Assembly (NCBI RefSeq): GCF_002993975.1
Contig: NZ_POSO01000002.1
Coordinates: forward strand, 232 to 64,231
DNA: 64,000 nucleotides
From: Apilactobacillus micheneri
GTDB lineage: Bacteria > Bacillota > Bacilli > Lactobacillales > Lactobacillaceae
Direction: 5' to 3'
Shown here one piece after another: positions 29,681-39,303 of this stretch (position 1 is the stretch's first letter; each line of letters starts with the position of its first letter). The position numbers and the translations under genes were made by a program. The notes below the pieces were generated by a model. That model did no database searches, was not told where the DNA came from, and worked only from the letters and a program-made list of their open reading frames with translations.

Positions 29681-31462
29681 TTAAATTTTAGTTACAATTT
29701 TGCTAATCAATGGATAAGCTAGAACAATTAACCAACTCAAAATACAAATCACCATCATTAAACGCGTCATAAAATCTTGATAATATTGAATAGTAACACG
29801 ATTCTTACCAGCTTTAGCTTTTACAATAACAGCGCCTAGGTTGGTAGTGTGTACTTTTTTCAATTTATTCCCATTCAAAGTGACTTTAGTATCAGCATAC
29901 TTAACTAATGGCACTTGGGTCCACTTAGCTTTCTTACTATGCCAGATGACTGATAAGCCCCCATCACGCCATACTTTATGTTTAAAATGAGTGACGGAAT
30001 TCTTACCAATATATTGATGATAATCTAATAAATATGGATTAAAGGCGTTATATGCTTTAAAGCCCTTAATGTCCTTTTTAACTGGCATGTAATCAGGTGA
30101 AGCCTTAATATAATCGTTCACTAAGTGTCCTAAATGGGGACTATCAATATCTTTTTGAACATTGCGATGATGCTTTTTGAAGTAATAATATAGTGAACTA
30201 TCATGATAATTACTAATATTATGCCCCTTAGTAGTTTGATCATAACGATAAATACGATCATTCATAGAATAAAAGTCTAAGCCTAAACTACCGATGATAA
30301 TGACCGCTACTAATAATAAACGCCACCATTGTTCACGACGGAAAAATTGATGATTAGTTTCATGTTCATAGGTCATGATCATGCCTAACGCTAGTAGAAT
30401 CATAATAAATGGCAAAACTAAGAAACGTTTAGGGAATTGTAAAGTATAAGTCAAACTAGGCATAAAACGTTGAATCATGCCCCATGGAAAGTGACTCCAG
30501 GAAACAACCATAAAGCCTATTCCAGTGACAGTTAAAGTCTTGGTAACTAGACTAATCTTTTTCCAGCGGTAAATGACAAAACCAATTACAAATAAAAATA
30601 AAATCGCTTCGGTAGGTTTGAAAATATTAGTGATTGAATATAAATTAAAATTAAAACCATATGTTCTTAGATGTGGGACTGGATAAACAGATAATAACTT
30701 ATTGGTTGAAGAAATATATAATAAGTTGTACCAAACGTTAATCGTTAAGAAGATAGTAATCATTGCAGCATATAAAGTGTGACGTACTAATTTCCACTTA
30801 TCAGTGGCTGTCACTAAGCCCACAATGAATAATGGAATAATGCCTAACATTCCAATCATGCTGCTCATTAAATGCGTTTGAATTAATAGTGACATGCTTA
30901 AGGATAACCCTAAGACTGAAACATCATGTTTTCTAATCGCACTAGTTCCACTTAAAATTAATAGTGGCAATAAAGCAGCCCCAAAAGCGGTGAATTGTTG
31001 GCTCGTTACCCACTGGACAATTTGTGAAGAATACATATAAATAATGGCAACTAAAATGGCATACCCACGAGTCACATGATTCTTAACGTTCAATAGATAC
31101 ATGGTTAGACCAGCAATGACTAACACAATTATGTTCAAAACAATTTGAAACTTGAACCAACTGCCACATACTAATAGAATCGCTCCACCAATGTAAGCAA
31201 TAATCGGTCCATATAAGGCACTTAAAATCCGTCCATTTTGCATGAACCCATAATTAGTTTGAAAATAACTAAATTTACCCGATTTTAGCTGCATAGCAGT
31301 GTCATAGAATCGGTTGAAGTGAAATAGTGAGTCAGCACCAAAGAAGAGCGTATGCGTCCATAATTGGCGACTGACCATTAATAACGCCATAATCAAAAAG
31401 ATAATTAGTGGCGATAATTTAAAAGATAAAAACTTGTTAAAAATGTTTTTTAATTTTTGCAT
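29681..31462 (-). CDS. Large polytopic membrane protein, GT-C/YfhO-like (copy 3)
   Basis: A 593-residue third paralogue with the N-terminal loop FGADSLFHFNRFYDTAMQLK, the conserved QFPKRFLVLPF segment and a C-terminal outer domain with SPDYMPVKKDIKG. It starts at ATG behind AGGAG and lies 77 bases upstream of copy 2, so the two may be one transcript. The three copies differ widely in the middle helices and outer domain while keeping the same length, which suggests functional divergence rather than a recent duplication. Confidence 0.7.
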   Translation of the reverse strand: MQKLKNIFNKFLSFKLSPLIIFLIMALLMVSRQLWTHTLFFGADSLFHFNRFYDTAMQLKSGKFSYFQTNYGFMQNGRILSALYGPIIAYIGGAILLVCGSWFKFQIVLNIIVLVIAGLTMYLLNVKNHVTRGYAILVAIIYMYSSQIVQWVTSQQFTAFGAALLPLLILSGTSAIRKHDVSVLGLSLSMSLLIQTHLMSSMIGMLGIIPLFIVGLVTATDKWKLVRHTLYAAMITIFLTINVWYNLLYISSTNKLLSVYPVPHLRTYGFNFNLYSITNIFKPTEAILFLFVIGFVIYRWKKISLVTKTLTVTGIGFMVVSWSHFPWGMIQRFMPSLTYTLQFPKRFLVLPFIMILLALGMIMTYEHETNHQFFRREQWWRLLLVAVIIIGSLGLDFYSMNDRIYRYDQTTKGHNISNYHDSSLYYYFKKHHRNVQKDIDSPHLGHLVNDYIKASPDYMPVKKDIKGFKAYNAFNPYLLDYHQYIGKNSVTHFKHKVWRDGGLSVIWHSKKAKWTQVPLVKYADTKVTLNGNKLKKVHTTNLGAVIVKAKAGKNRVTIQYYQDFMTRLMMVICILSWLIVLAYPLISKIVTKI

Positions 31463-31624
31463 TATAATACTCCTAAATTATGTAAAATCTAATCTATCCC
31501 CATATTAATACAATTATTAAAAATATCCACATTTTATGAGAATTTGTGGTGAAAAGAATAAATTCAGTGCTATAATTAAATAGTAATATTAGATTAACAT
31601 ATACATAATTTGGAGGCTTTATAA

Positions 31625-32314
31625 ATGAATTTCAAAAAATTAATTACAGTAACAGCTTGTGCCACAATGCTTGGTACTAGCTTCTCAGTAGTAAGTTCAT
31701 TAAATAGTGGTGAAAATATTGTTGCACATGCAGCTATAAACAAAAAAGTAAGTGCAAAACAATTCTATTCTGATATAAATGCTGCAATGGTTGCAGTCGA
31801 AAAATCCAACAGTTCTCAATATGGTGTTGGCGATGTTAATAACATGAAGAGCAATGGAATTTCAGTATATACTGGTAACAACTATAATAGTTCTTTTCCT
31901 GGTTTTTTAAATTCATTATGTTATGGTGATTATTCTGATCCAAATTCTAGCAATTATGATGCCATTAAATATCTTTACAAACACTTTGTTAACCGTTTTA
32001 ATTCAAATACTAAAAATGTTTTAAAAAATGACTATAACAAATCTACTTTAACTAATAAAGATAACAGTGATGAAAATGGTTATTACAATTTATCAAATGA
32101 TTTGTCATCAGCTATAAAAGATTGGGGATCACATTATGAAGGAATTGCCCCAACTAAGAATCATGTTAAGGCCGTTAAAAATAATGTTAATAAAGCTCGT
32201 GCCAAATACAATCATGTAAAGAAAAATCATTCTAAGAAAAACAGAAAAGCTATCAGAAAAGCTAAACATAACTTAGAAGTTGCTCAAGCAAAATATAATG
32301 CTTTAGTAAAATAA
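31625..32314 (+). CDS. Secreted helical protein (paralogue of the 41955 gene)
   Basis: A 229-residue exported protein with signal peptide MNFKKLITVTACATMLGTSF and cleavage likely after AHA (about residue 37). The mature part is Asn/Ser/Lys-rich, with a conserved middle (YDAIKYLYKHFVNRF; LSNDLSSAIKDWGSHY) and a basic coiled C-terminus (KKNRKAIRKAKHNLEVAQ). A clear paralogue with the same plan lies at 41955. The family is not known to me. There is no cell-wall anchor, so it is likely released or charge-bound to the wall. Its own TTTGGAGG site and terminator make it a single-gene unit. Confidence 0.8.
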   Translation: MNFKKLITVTACATMLGTSFSVVSSLNSGENIVAHAAINKKVSAKQFYSDINAAMVAVEKSNSSQYGVGDVNNMKSNGISVYTGNNYNSSFPGFLNSLCYGDYSDPNSSNYDAIKYLYKHFVNRFNSNTKNVLKNDYNKSTLTNKDNSDENGYYNLSNDLSSAIKDWGSHYEGIAPTKNHVKAVKNNVNKARAKYNHVKKNHSKKNRKAIRKAKHNLEVAQAKYNALVK

Positions 32315-32326
32315 ATTTTAAATAAT

Positions 32327-32370
32327 AAAAAGCTTCATGTTCGATAAATCATCGAGCATGAAGCTTTTTT
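32327..32370. terminator. Terminator after the secreted helical protein
   Basis: AAAAAGCTTCATG...CATGAAGCTTTTTT with an inner TCGA pair. It serves converging genes. Confidence 0.88.
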
Positions 32371-32379
32371 AATAGTAAA

Positions 32380-32529
32380 TCAATTATTATTATCAATTAA
32401 TTCTTGTTGCGTTATTATCTTACTATCCTTATTATCTAATTGTTTTAAAGATTTTAAGATTGCCTTACGATTTCGTTCATTTCCTAATAAATAATTAGTT
32501 TCTTGCATTGAAACATTATTAGTATTCAA
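32380..32529 (-). CDS. Small solitary antitoxin-like protein
   Basis: A 49-residue frame starting at TTG 32529, 8 nt after GGAG. The sequence NVSMQETNYLLGNERNRKAIL followed by LKQLDNKDSK recalls the N-terminal part of Phd/YefM-type antitoxins (methionine-rich start, then a helix of DNA-binding type). No toxin gene adjoins it. The ribosome-binding site lies just past the stop of the 32549 gene, so it may be the last gene of that transcript. It could be a remnant of a lost toxin-antitoxin pair. Confidence 0.4.
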   Translation of the reverse strand: MNTNNVSMQETNYLLGNERNRKAILKSLKQLDNKDSKIITQQELIDNNN

Positions 32530-32548
32530 ATCATCATCTCCAAAATAA

Positions 32549-33952
32549 TTAACGATAATAAACGTTAACAACTGGATTACTACCTTGGACCAAACCAGCA
32601 TCAGTATAAGCAAAATTAGCTGATCCATTGGTACTTGGAACTACTAATAAGCCATTATCAGACAAGACTTTTTGAATTTGAGCAGTCGTAATAACACTAC
32701 CTTGCATAATGTGCATATCCACTAATTCTTGTTGGGCATTCAAAATACTGTTAATTCCATTAGTATTCATATTAACTGGATTAGCAGCACCAGTATTATC
32801 AAAAATACGTAAGTTAAGCTTTACACTGTTAATAGTTGGATTCTTAGCCACATAAATAATAGCTTGACCACCATTAGCAACATTCCCAGATGCAAAGACC
32901 GCATTGCCAGATTGATTAAATCCATAACCCTTAGGTAAATACTTAGCAATGGTACTAGTGTTAGCTGTTGGATAAGCATTAGTAGTGTTAGTTAAATCAT
33001 TAACCCCTACTGTTTGTTGAGAAACAACTTGAGCAGTCGATTGGTCAATAAACTTCAAAGTGTAACCATTAGTTTGTTTTGGTTGTTCATTCTTAGGTGT
33101 TTTACCATCAGTAATATCATCATTATTATCAACTTTCGGTTGATTATGAGTTTGCTTCTTAGCAGGTGTTTTCTTTTGTTGCTTGTTAGCTTTCTTAGCG
33201 GGTGCTTTCTTCTTAGCAACATACTTACTCTTTACACCACCATGGAAAGCCCATCCATTGATTTTAGGATGTTGTTCATCAACCACATAGTAATAGACCC
33301 AGCCTTGCGTATTCGCAACCGCACTTTCAATCTTAAAGGTATCTTTAGCATATTCTTTTTTGTTAAAGTCTAATTCTTTAGAATTAATACGACTGTAATT
33401 AGGAGTAGTCCATAGTGAAGAAGTTACATGATAGCCTTTTTTGTTTTTAGGCATCTTAGCATATCTAAGTGGACTAGTAGCAACAACTCCAGTTCCTTTT
33501 TCAATCTTAGTTAAATCATTGGAAAAATCATTCTTCCCAGCATAGATCCAACCACGATATTTACCACCTAATGTAACCATTTTGGCGTAGTATAAACCAG
33601 AATTAGTCTTGGCCATTTCATAAACATAGAAAATATTCTTTGGTGAATTAGAATTGGCTAGTTGTTTCATGCGATGTTTAGATGCAACAACCTTAGCATT
33701 GCCTAAACGACCTGGCTTGTTGAACATAGTAACAATCCCAGTAGGTTTTACATAGGCATAGTCAGTAGATACTTTTAATGGTGAATATTCAGCAGTTACT
33801 TTGTTAGTCTTAGTTGTCTTTTTAACATTTTTTTGTACTTGTTTAGTTTGATGATTGGCTTTAGTCTTTGCATTCACACCCATACTGCTAAATGCAGATA
33901 GTGATAATGCGGCTAAACCAACATATAATGAGTTTCTTAAACCTTTTTTCAT
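32549..33952 (-). CDS. Secreted cell-wall protein with GW/SLAP-like modules (copy A)
   Basis: A 467-residue protein with a signal peptide (cleavage after VNAKT, about 29). Two SH3-like modules of GW/S-layer-associated type follow (about residues 55-150 and 155-250; pattern MFNKPG...YYAKMVTLGGKYRGWIY and YYYVVDEQHPKINGWAFHGG). Then comes a Lys/Pro/Gln linker and a C-terminal region whose TLKFIDQSTAQVVSQQTVG start resembles MucBP-like beta domains. The modules bind teichoic acids or secondary wall polymers in related proteins. It shares its N-terminal plan with the next two genes. There is no LPxTG. Confidence 0.78.
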   Translation of the reverse strand: MKKGLRNSLYVGLAALSLSAFSSMGVNAKTKANHQTKQVQKNVKKTTKTNKVTAEYSPLKVSTDYAYVKPTGIVTMFNKPGRLGNAKVVASKHRMKQLANSNSPKNIFYVYEMAKTNSGLYYAKMVTLGGKYRGWIYAGKNDFSNDLTKIEKGTGVVATSPLRYAKMPKNKKGYHVTSSLWTTPNYSRINSKELDFNKKEYAKDTFKIESAVANTQGWVYYYVVDEQHPKINGWAFHGGVKSKYVAKKKAPAKKANKQQKKTPAKKQTHNQPKVDNNDDITDGKTPKNEQPKQTNGYTLKFIDQSTAQVVSQQTVGVNDLTNTTNAYPTANTSTIAKYLPKGYGFNQSGNAVFASGNVANGGQAIIYVAKNPTINSVKLNLRIFDNTGAANPVNMNTNGINSILNAQQELVDMHIMQGSVITTAQIQKVLSDNGLLVVPSTNGSANFAYTDAGLVQGSNPVVNVYYR

Positions 33953-34023
33953 TATAATGCCCCCTAAATTTTACTAGCACAATTATAGCATAGAATGAAA
34001 TAAATATTCATATATTAATAAAC

Positions 34024-34056
34024 AAAAGAGCCATGGAAAAATTCCATGACTCTTTA
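34024..34056 (-). terminator. Terminator of secreted protein copy B
   Basis: AAAGAGCCATGGAA and TTCCATGACTCTTT hairpin, with an A run on the plus strand giving T residues on the minus strand. Confidence 0.75.
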
Positions 34057-34067
34057 ATATTGTTAAA

Positions 34068-35552
34068 TTATTTGTTAAACAAAGTAACAATTCCACTACC
34101 ATTTACAGGAGTAGTTTGTTGTTGTCCAGTTTGATTATCTTTAACAGTATAGATAAGATTCAAACCGTCAATTCCGTTACTCATACTTTGACTATTAACA
34201 TCAGCAAAAGTAGCATTTGAAATTAATTGGTTATTAGCATTAAATAACTTAGGGTTTGCAGCATTAGTTTCTGTTAAGTTAGCATCAAATGTATATGTGT
34301 ATCTATGGCCAGCATCATTGCTAGTTAATTGATACATTGGTTGACCATATGAAAGCATTTGTGATTTAAGGTTATTGTAGTTGAAAGTATCATTATCATT
34401 ACCCTTAAATAATGCATCATAGGTATTTTGAGACATATTAACAGGACTTAATTTACTGTTACTAATAGAAGCAAGGCTTTGGTTAAATGAATTAGGGTTT
34501 TGTAATTGTGAAACTGTGTATTTAACAGCTTGTCTATTATTTTGTGGAGTAACAACTACAGTTAAGTTTTCACCCTTGTTAACAATAGAGCTATCATTTA
34601 AGTAACTGCCCTTATCTGTAATATTGCTTGAATTGATTAAGTTGTAACCAGTTCCCTTTAATGAATCATTAACAGAGTTTACAACGTCTTTGGAATTGTA
34701 AGTTCCATTATTTTGTAGATATGCAGGGTTAAGACTCTTAGTCATAACTGTTGAGCCTAGGTTGGCATTACTTACATAAGTAACGTGAACAGCATTTGCA
34801 GCATTTTGTGCAGCGTTTTGTGAATTCATAACATTAGCTGGCATATTGTTAGTAAAGTCAGATGCCTTTACCCAACCATTAATCAATGAATTATTTTGAT
34901 CAGAAACTTTGTAATAAGTGTCACCGCCATATACAGTTACAGTATCATTGACAGTGAACTTATCAGCACTAAAGTTAATACCATTAAAGTCCTTTACGCT
35001 ACTATCAGCACCAAACTTGTAACCAGCTGGTAGATTGTAAATATTGTTAGTAGTTACATAACCAGTAGTATTGGCTGGCTTAGCAGCAGTGGTAGTTGGG
35101 TTATCAATCTTTTGTACACCCTTAACATATACATAACCACGAACCTTCTTATCGAATGATACTACCTTGTAGTAGTGAACACCATTTGAAGTTTTAACTT
35201 CTTGGTATGCCATGAATAAATCATTAGCTGAATTAGAGTTAGCTTTGGAACGCATGTCGTTCTTTGAAGCCTTAATCTTGTTGTTCTTAACACCACCTGG
35301 TTTAGTGAACATAGCATTTTTACCAGTTGATTTATAAACTAATGATTGATCTAGGTTCTTAGTAACCTTAAAAGTTACTGCTTTAGCAGACTTCTTAGTT
35401 GTTTTCTTAGCATGTTTCTTAGTTGTCTTAACGACATGATGATGACTAGCAGCATTGGCAGTAGTAGCTGAAACAGTGGTTGCACCAGCAACTGAAGCAA
35501 AAGTCAATGCCGCAAGTCCTAAATACAATGATTTTTTAAGATTTACTTTCAT
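34068..35552 (-). CDS. Secreted cell-wall protein with GW/SLAP-like modules (copy B)
   Basis: A 494-residue exported protein with a signal peptide (cleavage near residue 35, ANAA), a Lys/His-rich stretch, then two wall-binding modules. The modules are LVYKSTGKNAMFTKPGGV...YYKVVSFDKKVRGYVYVKG and FTVNDTVTVYGGDTYYKV...INGWVKASDF. The remaining C-terminal 280 residues are Asn/Ser-rich beta-type repeats of unknown fold. Strong GGAGG site; own terminator. It is closely related to copy C in residues 1-260. Confidence 0.78.
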   Translation of the reverse strand: MKVNLKKSLYLGLAALTFASVAGATTVSATTANAASHHHVVKTTKKHAKKTTKKSAKAVTFKVTKNLDQSLVYKSTGKNAMFTKPGGVKNNKIKASKNDMRSKANSNSANDLFMAYQEVKTSNGVHYYKVVSFDKKVRGYVYVKGVQKIDNPTTTAAKPANTTGYVTTNNIYNLPAGYKFGADSSVKDFNGINFSADKFTVNDTVTVYGGDTYYKVSDQNNSLINGWVKASDFTNNMPANVMNSQNAAQNAANAVHVTYVSNANLGSTVMTKSLNPAYLQNNGTYNSKDVVNSVNDSLKGTGYNLINSSNITDKGSYLNDSSIVNKGENLTVVVTPQNNRQAVKYTVSQLQNPNSFNQSLASISNSKLSPVNMSQNTYDALFKGNDNDTFNYNNLKSQMLSYGQPMYQLTSNDAGHRYTYTFDANLTETNAANPKLFNANNQLISNATFADVNSQSMSNGIDGLNLIYTVKDNQTGQQQTTPVNGSGIVTLFNK

Positions 35553-35636
35553 TATGAACTTCCTCCTAAATATAATTCAATATGATTGTAACATTAAAGT
35601 AACATTTTTTCGCCTATTTAACTTAATTTTATGTAT

Positions 35637-35668
35637 AAAAAAAGAATGGAATAAATCCATTCTTTTTA
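35637..35668 (-). terminator. Terminator of secreted protein copy C
   Basis: AAAAAGAATGGA and TCCATTCTTTTT around a 5-nt loop. Confidence 0.85.
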
Positions 35669-35686
35669 AATCGATTAAATTTTTAA

Positions 35687-37513
35687 TTAATCATTTAAGT
35701 TTAAGTTAGAATCAGCAACAATAGTCTTAAAGTTATTGTAATTAGCAACACCTTTACCAGCAACTGAATCATTTGAAGCATTTGCTACTAATGATTGAAT
35801 AGTTGATAAATCAGATTGTTTGAAACCTTGTGCTTTAAGATCTTTTTTAACTTCAGCAATAGCTTTTGCCTTGTTTGAAGTATTATTAGTTGCATCTCCA
35901 TCAATTGCAGCTAATTTATCATTTGCTGATTTAGCAGCTGAATTAATCTTTGATAGGTTTGCATTTGTTACATCTTTACCAGCTTGTGATTGTGCTTCAC
36001 TGTGCAATGCATCGTAACCCTTGTCAGTGCTGTCAGTTAAGCCAGAACTTTCAAGAAGTTTTTGTAATCCAGCAGCATCGTTTGTGTTACCTGATGCTTG
36101 TTCAGCAGCAGATAATTTGTTTGCAGGATTGTTTTCATTGTTATATGCACTAATAGCACTCTTAGCTAAGTAAACAGTATTATTTACATCGCCATTGTTA
36201 GTTGTAGTGTTTGAACTGTCTTTAACATCATAGTAGATAGTGAAAGCACCAGGTTTACCAGCAATTTCATCATAAGTCTTGTCACGGTAATTGTTGTTAC
36301 CAGTATTAACTTTATTATCATTACTATTTCTAGTGTAGTTAGCATTGTAAGTGTAAGTCTTAGTTCCAATAGTAAATTGGTTCCAAGGTTTACCAGGTGC
36401 TAATAATGAAGCTTCAAAGTTGTTGAAGTTAAATGTTTGGTTAGCATTTCCTTGGAATAATGCCTTCCATTGATCTGATGATAATTGTAATGATGATAAT
36501 TTACCATTTACTTCATCACTATTTTCTTGTTTTTGGTTAATTGTACCAGCATTACTGTATGCTGCACTCTTGAAGTTAGCAGGTGTTAAGTATTGTGTAG
36601 CACCTTTATCAACAGTTACAGTAATTGTGTTACCCTTAGCAACTGAATCAGAAACTGATGATGGGTTATCGAAACCAGTACCAACTAGTGCTTTATTAAC
36701 AGAGTTGTTTACATCATTTGCTGAGTAAGTTCCAGTGCTTGATAAGTTATCAGGATTCATGTCTTTTTCCATTAATACTGAACCATAGTTAGCTCTATCA
36801 ACGAATTTAACATGAATAGCATTAGCTGAGTTAGTAGCATTCTTAGCAGCATCAGTAATTGTATTGCTGAAGTATACTGAGTTTACCCAACCATTAATTA
36901 ATTGGTTGTTCTTGTCAGTTACATAGTAATATGTTTGGTCATTGTTAACCTTAACTGCATCAGACACAGTGAATTGGTCAGCAGCAATGTTCATACCCTT
37001 GTAATCATTCTTCAAGCTAGTCTTGAATTGTGAACCGTAAGCTTTGTTAAAGAAACGGTTAGTGTTAGTTAAGTAACCAGTAGCATTAGCAGGTTTGTTA
37101 GCAGCTACAGTAGTGTTAGTCTTAGCAACACCCTTGTTGTAAACAAAACCACGAACCTTCTTATCGAATGAAACTACCTTGTAGTAGTGAACACCCTTTG
37201 AAGTAACGCCTTCTTGGTATGCCATGAATAAGTCTTTAGTGCTGTTTGAGTTAGCCTTTGACTTCATGTCTGAAAGACTTGCAACAACTGATCTCTTACC
37301 TACAGCCTTGTTGTAAACAGCGTTTTTACCAGTTGACTTGAAAGTAACTGATTGGTCTAAGTTCTTGTTAGTAGTTTTGTAAGTTACCTTCTTAGCAGCA
37401 GCATGCTTTTTAGCAGCGTTTGCGTTTGAAGAGTTAGCGGTAACACTAGCAACTGAAGCAAAACTTAAAGCAGCTAGACCTAAATATAATGATTTCTTTA
37501 AACTAGATTGCAT
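35687..37513 (-). CDS. Secreted cell-wall protein with GW/SLAP-like modules (copy C)
   Basis: A 608-residue exported protein. The start is ATG 37513, because GGAGG lies 8 nt upstream; the frame open to 37555 is not needed. A signal peptide (LGLAALSFASVASVTANSS) is followed by wall-binding modules (VTFKSTGKNAVYNKAVGK, YYKVVSFDKKVRGFVYNKG, YYYVTDKNNQLINGWVNS), then a long Asn/Asp-rich region and a helical C-terminus rich in Ala/Ser/Asn. High use of abundant codons (AAC, GTA) and a long T-free coding sequence suggest high expression, as for S-layer proteins. That role is inference. Confidence 0.78.
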   Translation of the reverse strand: MQSSLKKSLYLGLAALSFASVASVTANSSNANAAKKHAAAKKVTYKTTNKNLDQSVTFKSTGKNAVYNKAVGKRSVVASLSDMKSKANSNSTKDLFMAYQEGVTSKGVHYYKVVSFDKKVRGFVYNKGVAKTNTTVAANKPANATGYLTNTNRFFNKAYGSQFKTSLKNDYKGMNIAADQFTVSDAVKVNNDQTYYYVTDKNNQLINGWVNSVYFSNTITDAAKNATNSANAIHVKFVDRANYGSVLMEKDMNPDNLSSTGTYSANDVNNSVNKALVGTGFDNPSSVSDSVAKGNTITVTVDKGATQYLTPANFKSAAYSNAGTINQKQENSDEVNGKLSSLQLSSDQWKALFQGNANQTFNFNNFEASLLAPGKPWNQFTIGTKTYTYNANYTRNSNDNKVNTGNNNYRDKTYDEIAGKPGAFTIYYDVKDSSNTTTNNGDVNNTVYLAKSAISAYNNENNPANKLSAAEQASGNTNDAAGLQKLLESSGLTDSTDKGYDALHSEAQSQAGKDVTNANLSKINSAAKSANDKLAAIDGDATNNTSNKAKAIAEVKKDLKAQGFKQSDLSTIQSLVANASNDSVAGKGVANYNNFKTIVADSNLNLND

Positions 37514-37833
37514 TATATATTCCTCCAATATATTTTTATGTAATTCATCAAGCAAAAGAATTATAACATAAAATAATTATTAAACAAAAGTTTTTTAATT
37601 ATTCATGTAAAATATTTACCTAATAAACTTCATTAACATATAGTATAAATAAATTTTATTAAAATATCAATTGATTATTTGCTTTGTAATGCAATTGATA
37701 AAGCAATGAAATATTTAATTATTGTTAACAAATATAAAGTAAATCATCCCCACCTATTTGTCAAAATATATACACTATTATGTAGAAACATGTACAATTT
37801 CTTTAATGATTATTTTAAGAAAGGATGAAGAAT

Positions 37834-38727
37834 ATGGTTACTTTTTCTTATCAAGCCTTAGTTACTGTTGTGAATCAAGGTAGTTTCCAACGTGCTGCTA
37901 ATATATTAGATGTCACCCCGTCAGCGATTTCACATTCCATTGATAAGTTAGAAAAACAACTTGGCTTTGCATTATTGCTGCGTAATCGTGCCGGTGTAAA
38001 GTTAACGGAAGATGGCAAGTTGATTCTACCTACAATTCAAGAAATCTTGAATAATGAAGATCGCCTCATGCAGGAAGCCGATAATATTAGGGGCTTAACG
38101 GCTGGAACCGTTAAATTAGGAGCTTTTAGTAGTGTCTGTATCAACTGGTTACCTGGGATTGTCGACAAATTTAGAAAACAATATCCTAATATTAAGATTG
38201 AAGTTACACAAAACAGTTTTAATCACATTACAACCCAAACCCATCAGGGAAATCTTGATTTAGGATTCACTTGTCAGCCGATTAATGAAAAATTAGTAAA
38301 GGTATTATTAGTTAAAGATCAAATCTATTGCATTACACCCAAAGGATTTGTGCCTAAGAATGGGCATTCAATCACGATTGATGATATTAAGCATGAACGC
38401 TTCATTTTACAGAAGTCTGATTATGATGGTGATACGAAGGAAGTCTTAGATAAGTACCATGTCCAAGGTAATTCGATTCAATTCAGTATTGATGACCAAT
38501 CCATTATTGCGATGGTTGAATCTGGACTGGGAATGGGAATTTTGCCTAGACTAGCTTTCGATAAGCATAATTCACATGTGACGGCTTATCCATTTGATGA
38601 AGCATATTATCGTTCCATCTTCTTAGTGATGAATGCTGTGCAGATGAAAACACCGGCTACGCAAAAAATGGTCAGATGTATCAAAGATTTCATTAATGAA
38701 AATTATCCAGCGCAATTACTTAAATAA
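37834..38727 (+). CDS. LysR-family transcriptional regulator
   Basis: A 297-residue regulator with an N-terminal winged helix (NQGSFQRAANILDVTPSAISHSIDKLEKQLG) and a C-terminal periplasmic-binding-like effector domain. I start it at ATG 37834, 9 nt after AAAGG; the ATG at 37825 overlaps that site. There is no divergent partner gene, only 320 bases of AT-rich sequence toward the S-layer-like gene, so its target is unclear. A single gene with its own terminator. Confidence 0.92.
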   Translation: MVTFSYQALVTVVNQGSFQRAANILDVTPSAISHSIDKLEKQLGFALLLRNRAGVKLTEDGKLILPTIQEILNNEDRLMQEADNIRGLTAGTVKLGAFSSVCINWLPGIVDKFRKQYPNIKIEVTQNSFNHITTQTHQGNLDLGFTCQPINEKLVKVLLVKDQIYCITPKGFVPKNGHSITIDDIKHERFILQKSDYDGDTKEVLDKYHVQGNSIQFSIDDQSIIAMVESGLGMGILPRLAFDKHNSHVTAYPFDEAYYRSIFLVMNAVQMKTPATQKMVRCIKDFINENYPAQLLK

Positions 38728-38734
38728 TATACAC

Positions 38735-38771
38735 AAAAAACCACCAATCAAATTAATGAATGGTGGTTTTT
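38735..38771. terminator. Terminator of the LysR gene and of the DUF2922 operon
   Basis: AAAAACCACCA and TGGTGGTTTTT around a 14-nt loop, with T residues on both strands. Confidence 0.8.
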
Positions 38772-38796
38772 GCGTATTGATATTAGTGATTATATT

Positions 38797-39042
38797 TTAT
38801 TTTACTGTTTGCTTATCTTCATTACGAGTATCGAAAATGGTTTCACTGTTGGTGTCAATGTAACGAGCAGCGACTGGTACTTGGTATTGATTCATCCCAT
38901 TAACTTTGAACATCTTTAATGCCCCGATACGATTCATTGCACTTTGTAATGTTTCGTTATCTAATTGACCACTCACATAGTTCAAACGTAGTGTCTTTAC
39001 CTTTTGATCTTCACTTTTGAATACTAATTCTAATTTTTTCAT
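38797..39042 (-). CDS. DUF2922-family small protein
   Basis: An 81-residue protein with the family pattern: KLELVFKSEDQKVKTLRLNY, then MNRIGALKMF, and the C-terminal PVAARYIDTNSETIFD. DUF2922 is usually found directly behind a DUF1659 gene in Firmicutes, as here (20-base gap); the function is unknown. It lies downstream of a sigma factor gene in the same direction. Confidence 0.88.
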   Translation of the reverse strand: MKKLELVFKSEDQKVKTLRLNYVSGQLDNETLQSAMNRIGALKMFKVNGMNQYQVPVAARYIDTNSETIFDTRNEDKQTVK

Positions 39043-39062
39043 TTATAATTTCCTCCTATTAA

Positions 39063-39266
39063 TTAAGCGTAGTATCTAGTTTGTGCAATTAACTCTGTTT
39101 TTTCTAAGTTATCAGAAGTCAAAGTTTTTAAAATTGAACCAAATTCAGTAATTTGTGCATCTGATACATCTTCGATGACATTGGCAAATGAACGATTCAC
39201 CACTTTTTCATCTTCCTTTGTAATCATTTTATAAACTACCTTTGATTTATCCCAAACTTTATTCAT
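39063..39266 (-). CDS. DUF1659-family small protein
   Basis: A 67-residue protein with RSFANVIEDVSDAQITEFGSIL and C-terminal AQTRYYA, matching DUF1659. The start is ATG 39266 with TGAGGA upstream; the longer frame to 39314 crosses the palindromic promoter region and is unlikely. First gene of a two-gene unit with DUF2922. The function of the pair is not known. Confidence 0.85.
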   Translation of the reverse strand: MNKVWDKSKVVYKMITKEDEKVVNRSFANVIEDVSDAQITEFGSILKTLTSDNLEKTELIAQTRYYA

Positions 39267-39303
39267 GCTGTATATCCTCATTTCATTTTTTAATTGGTAA
39301 GTT

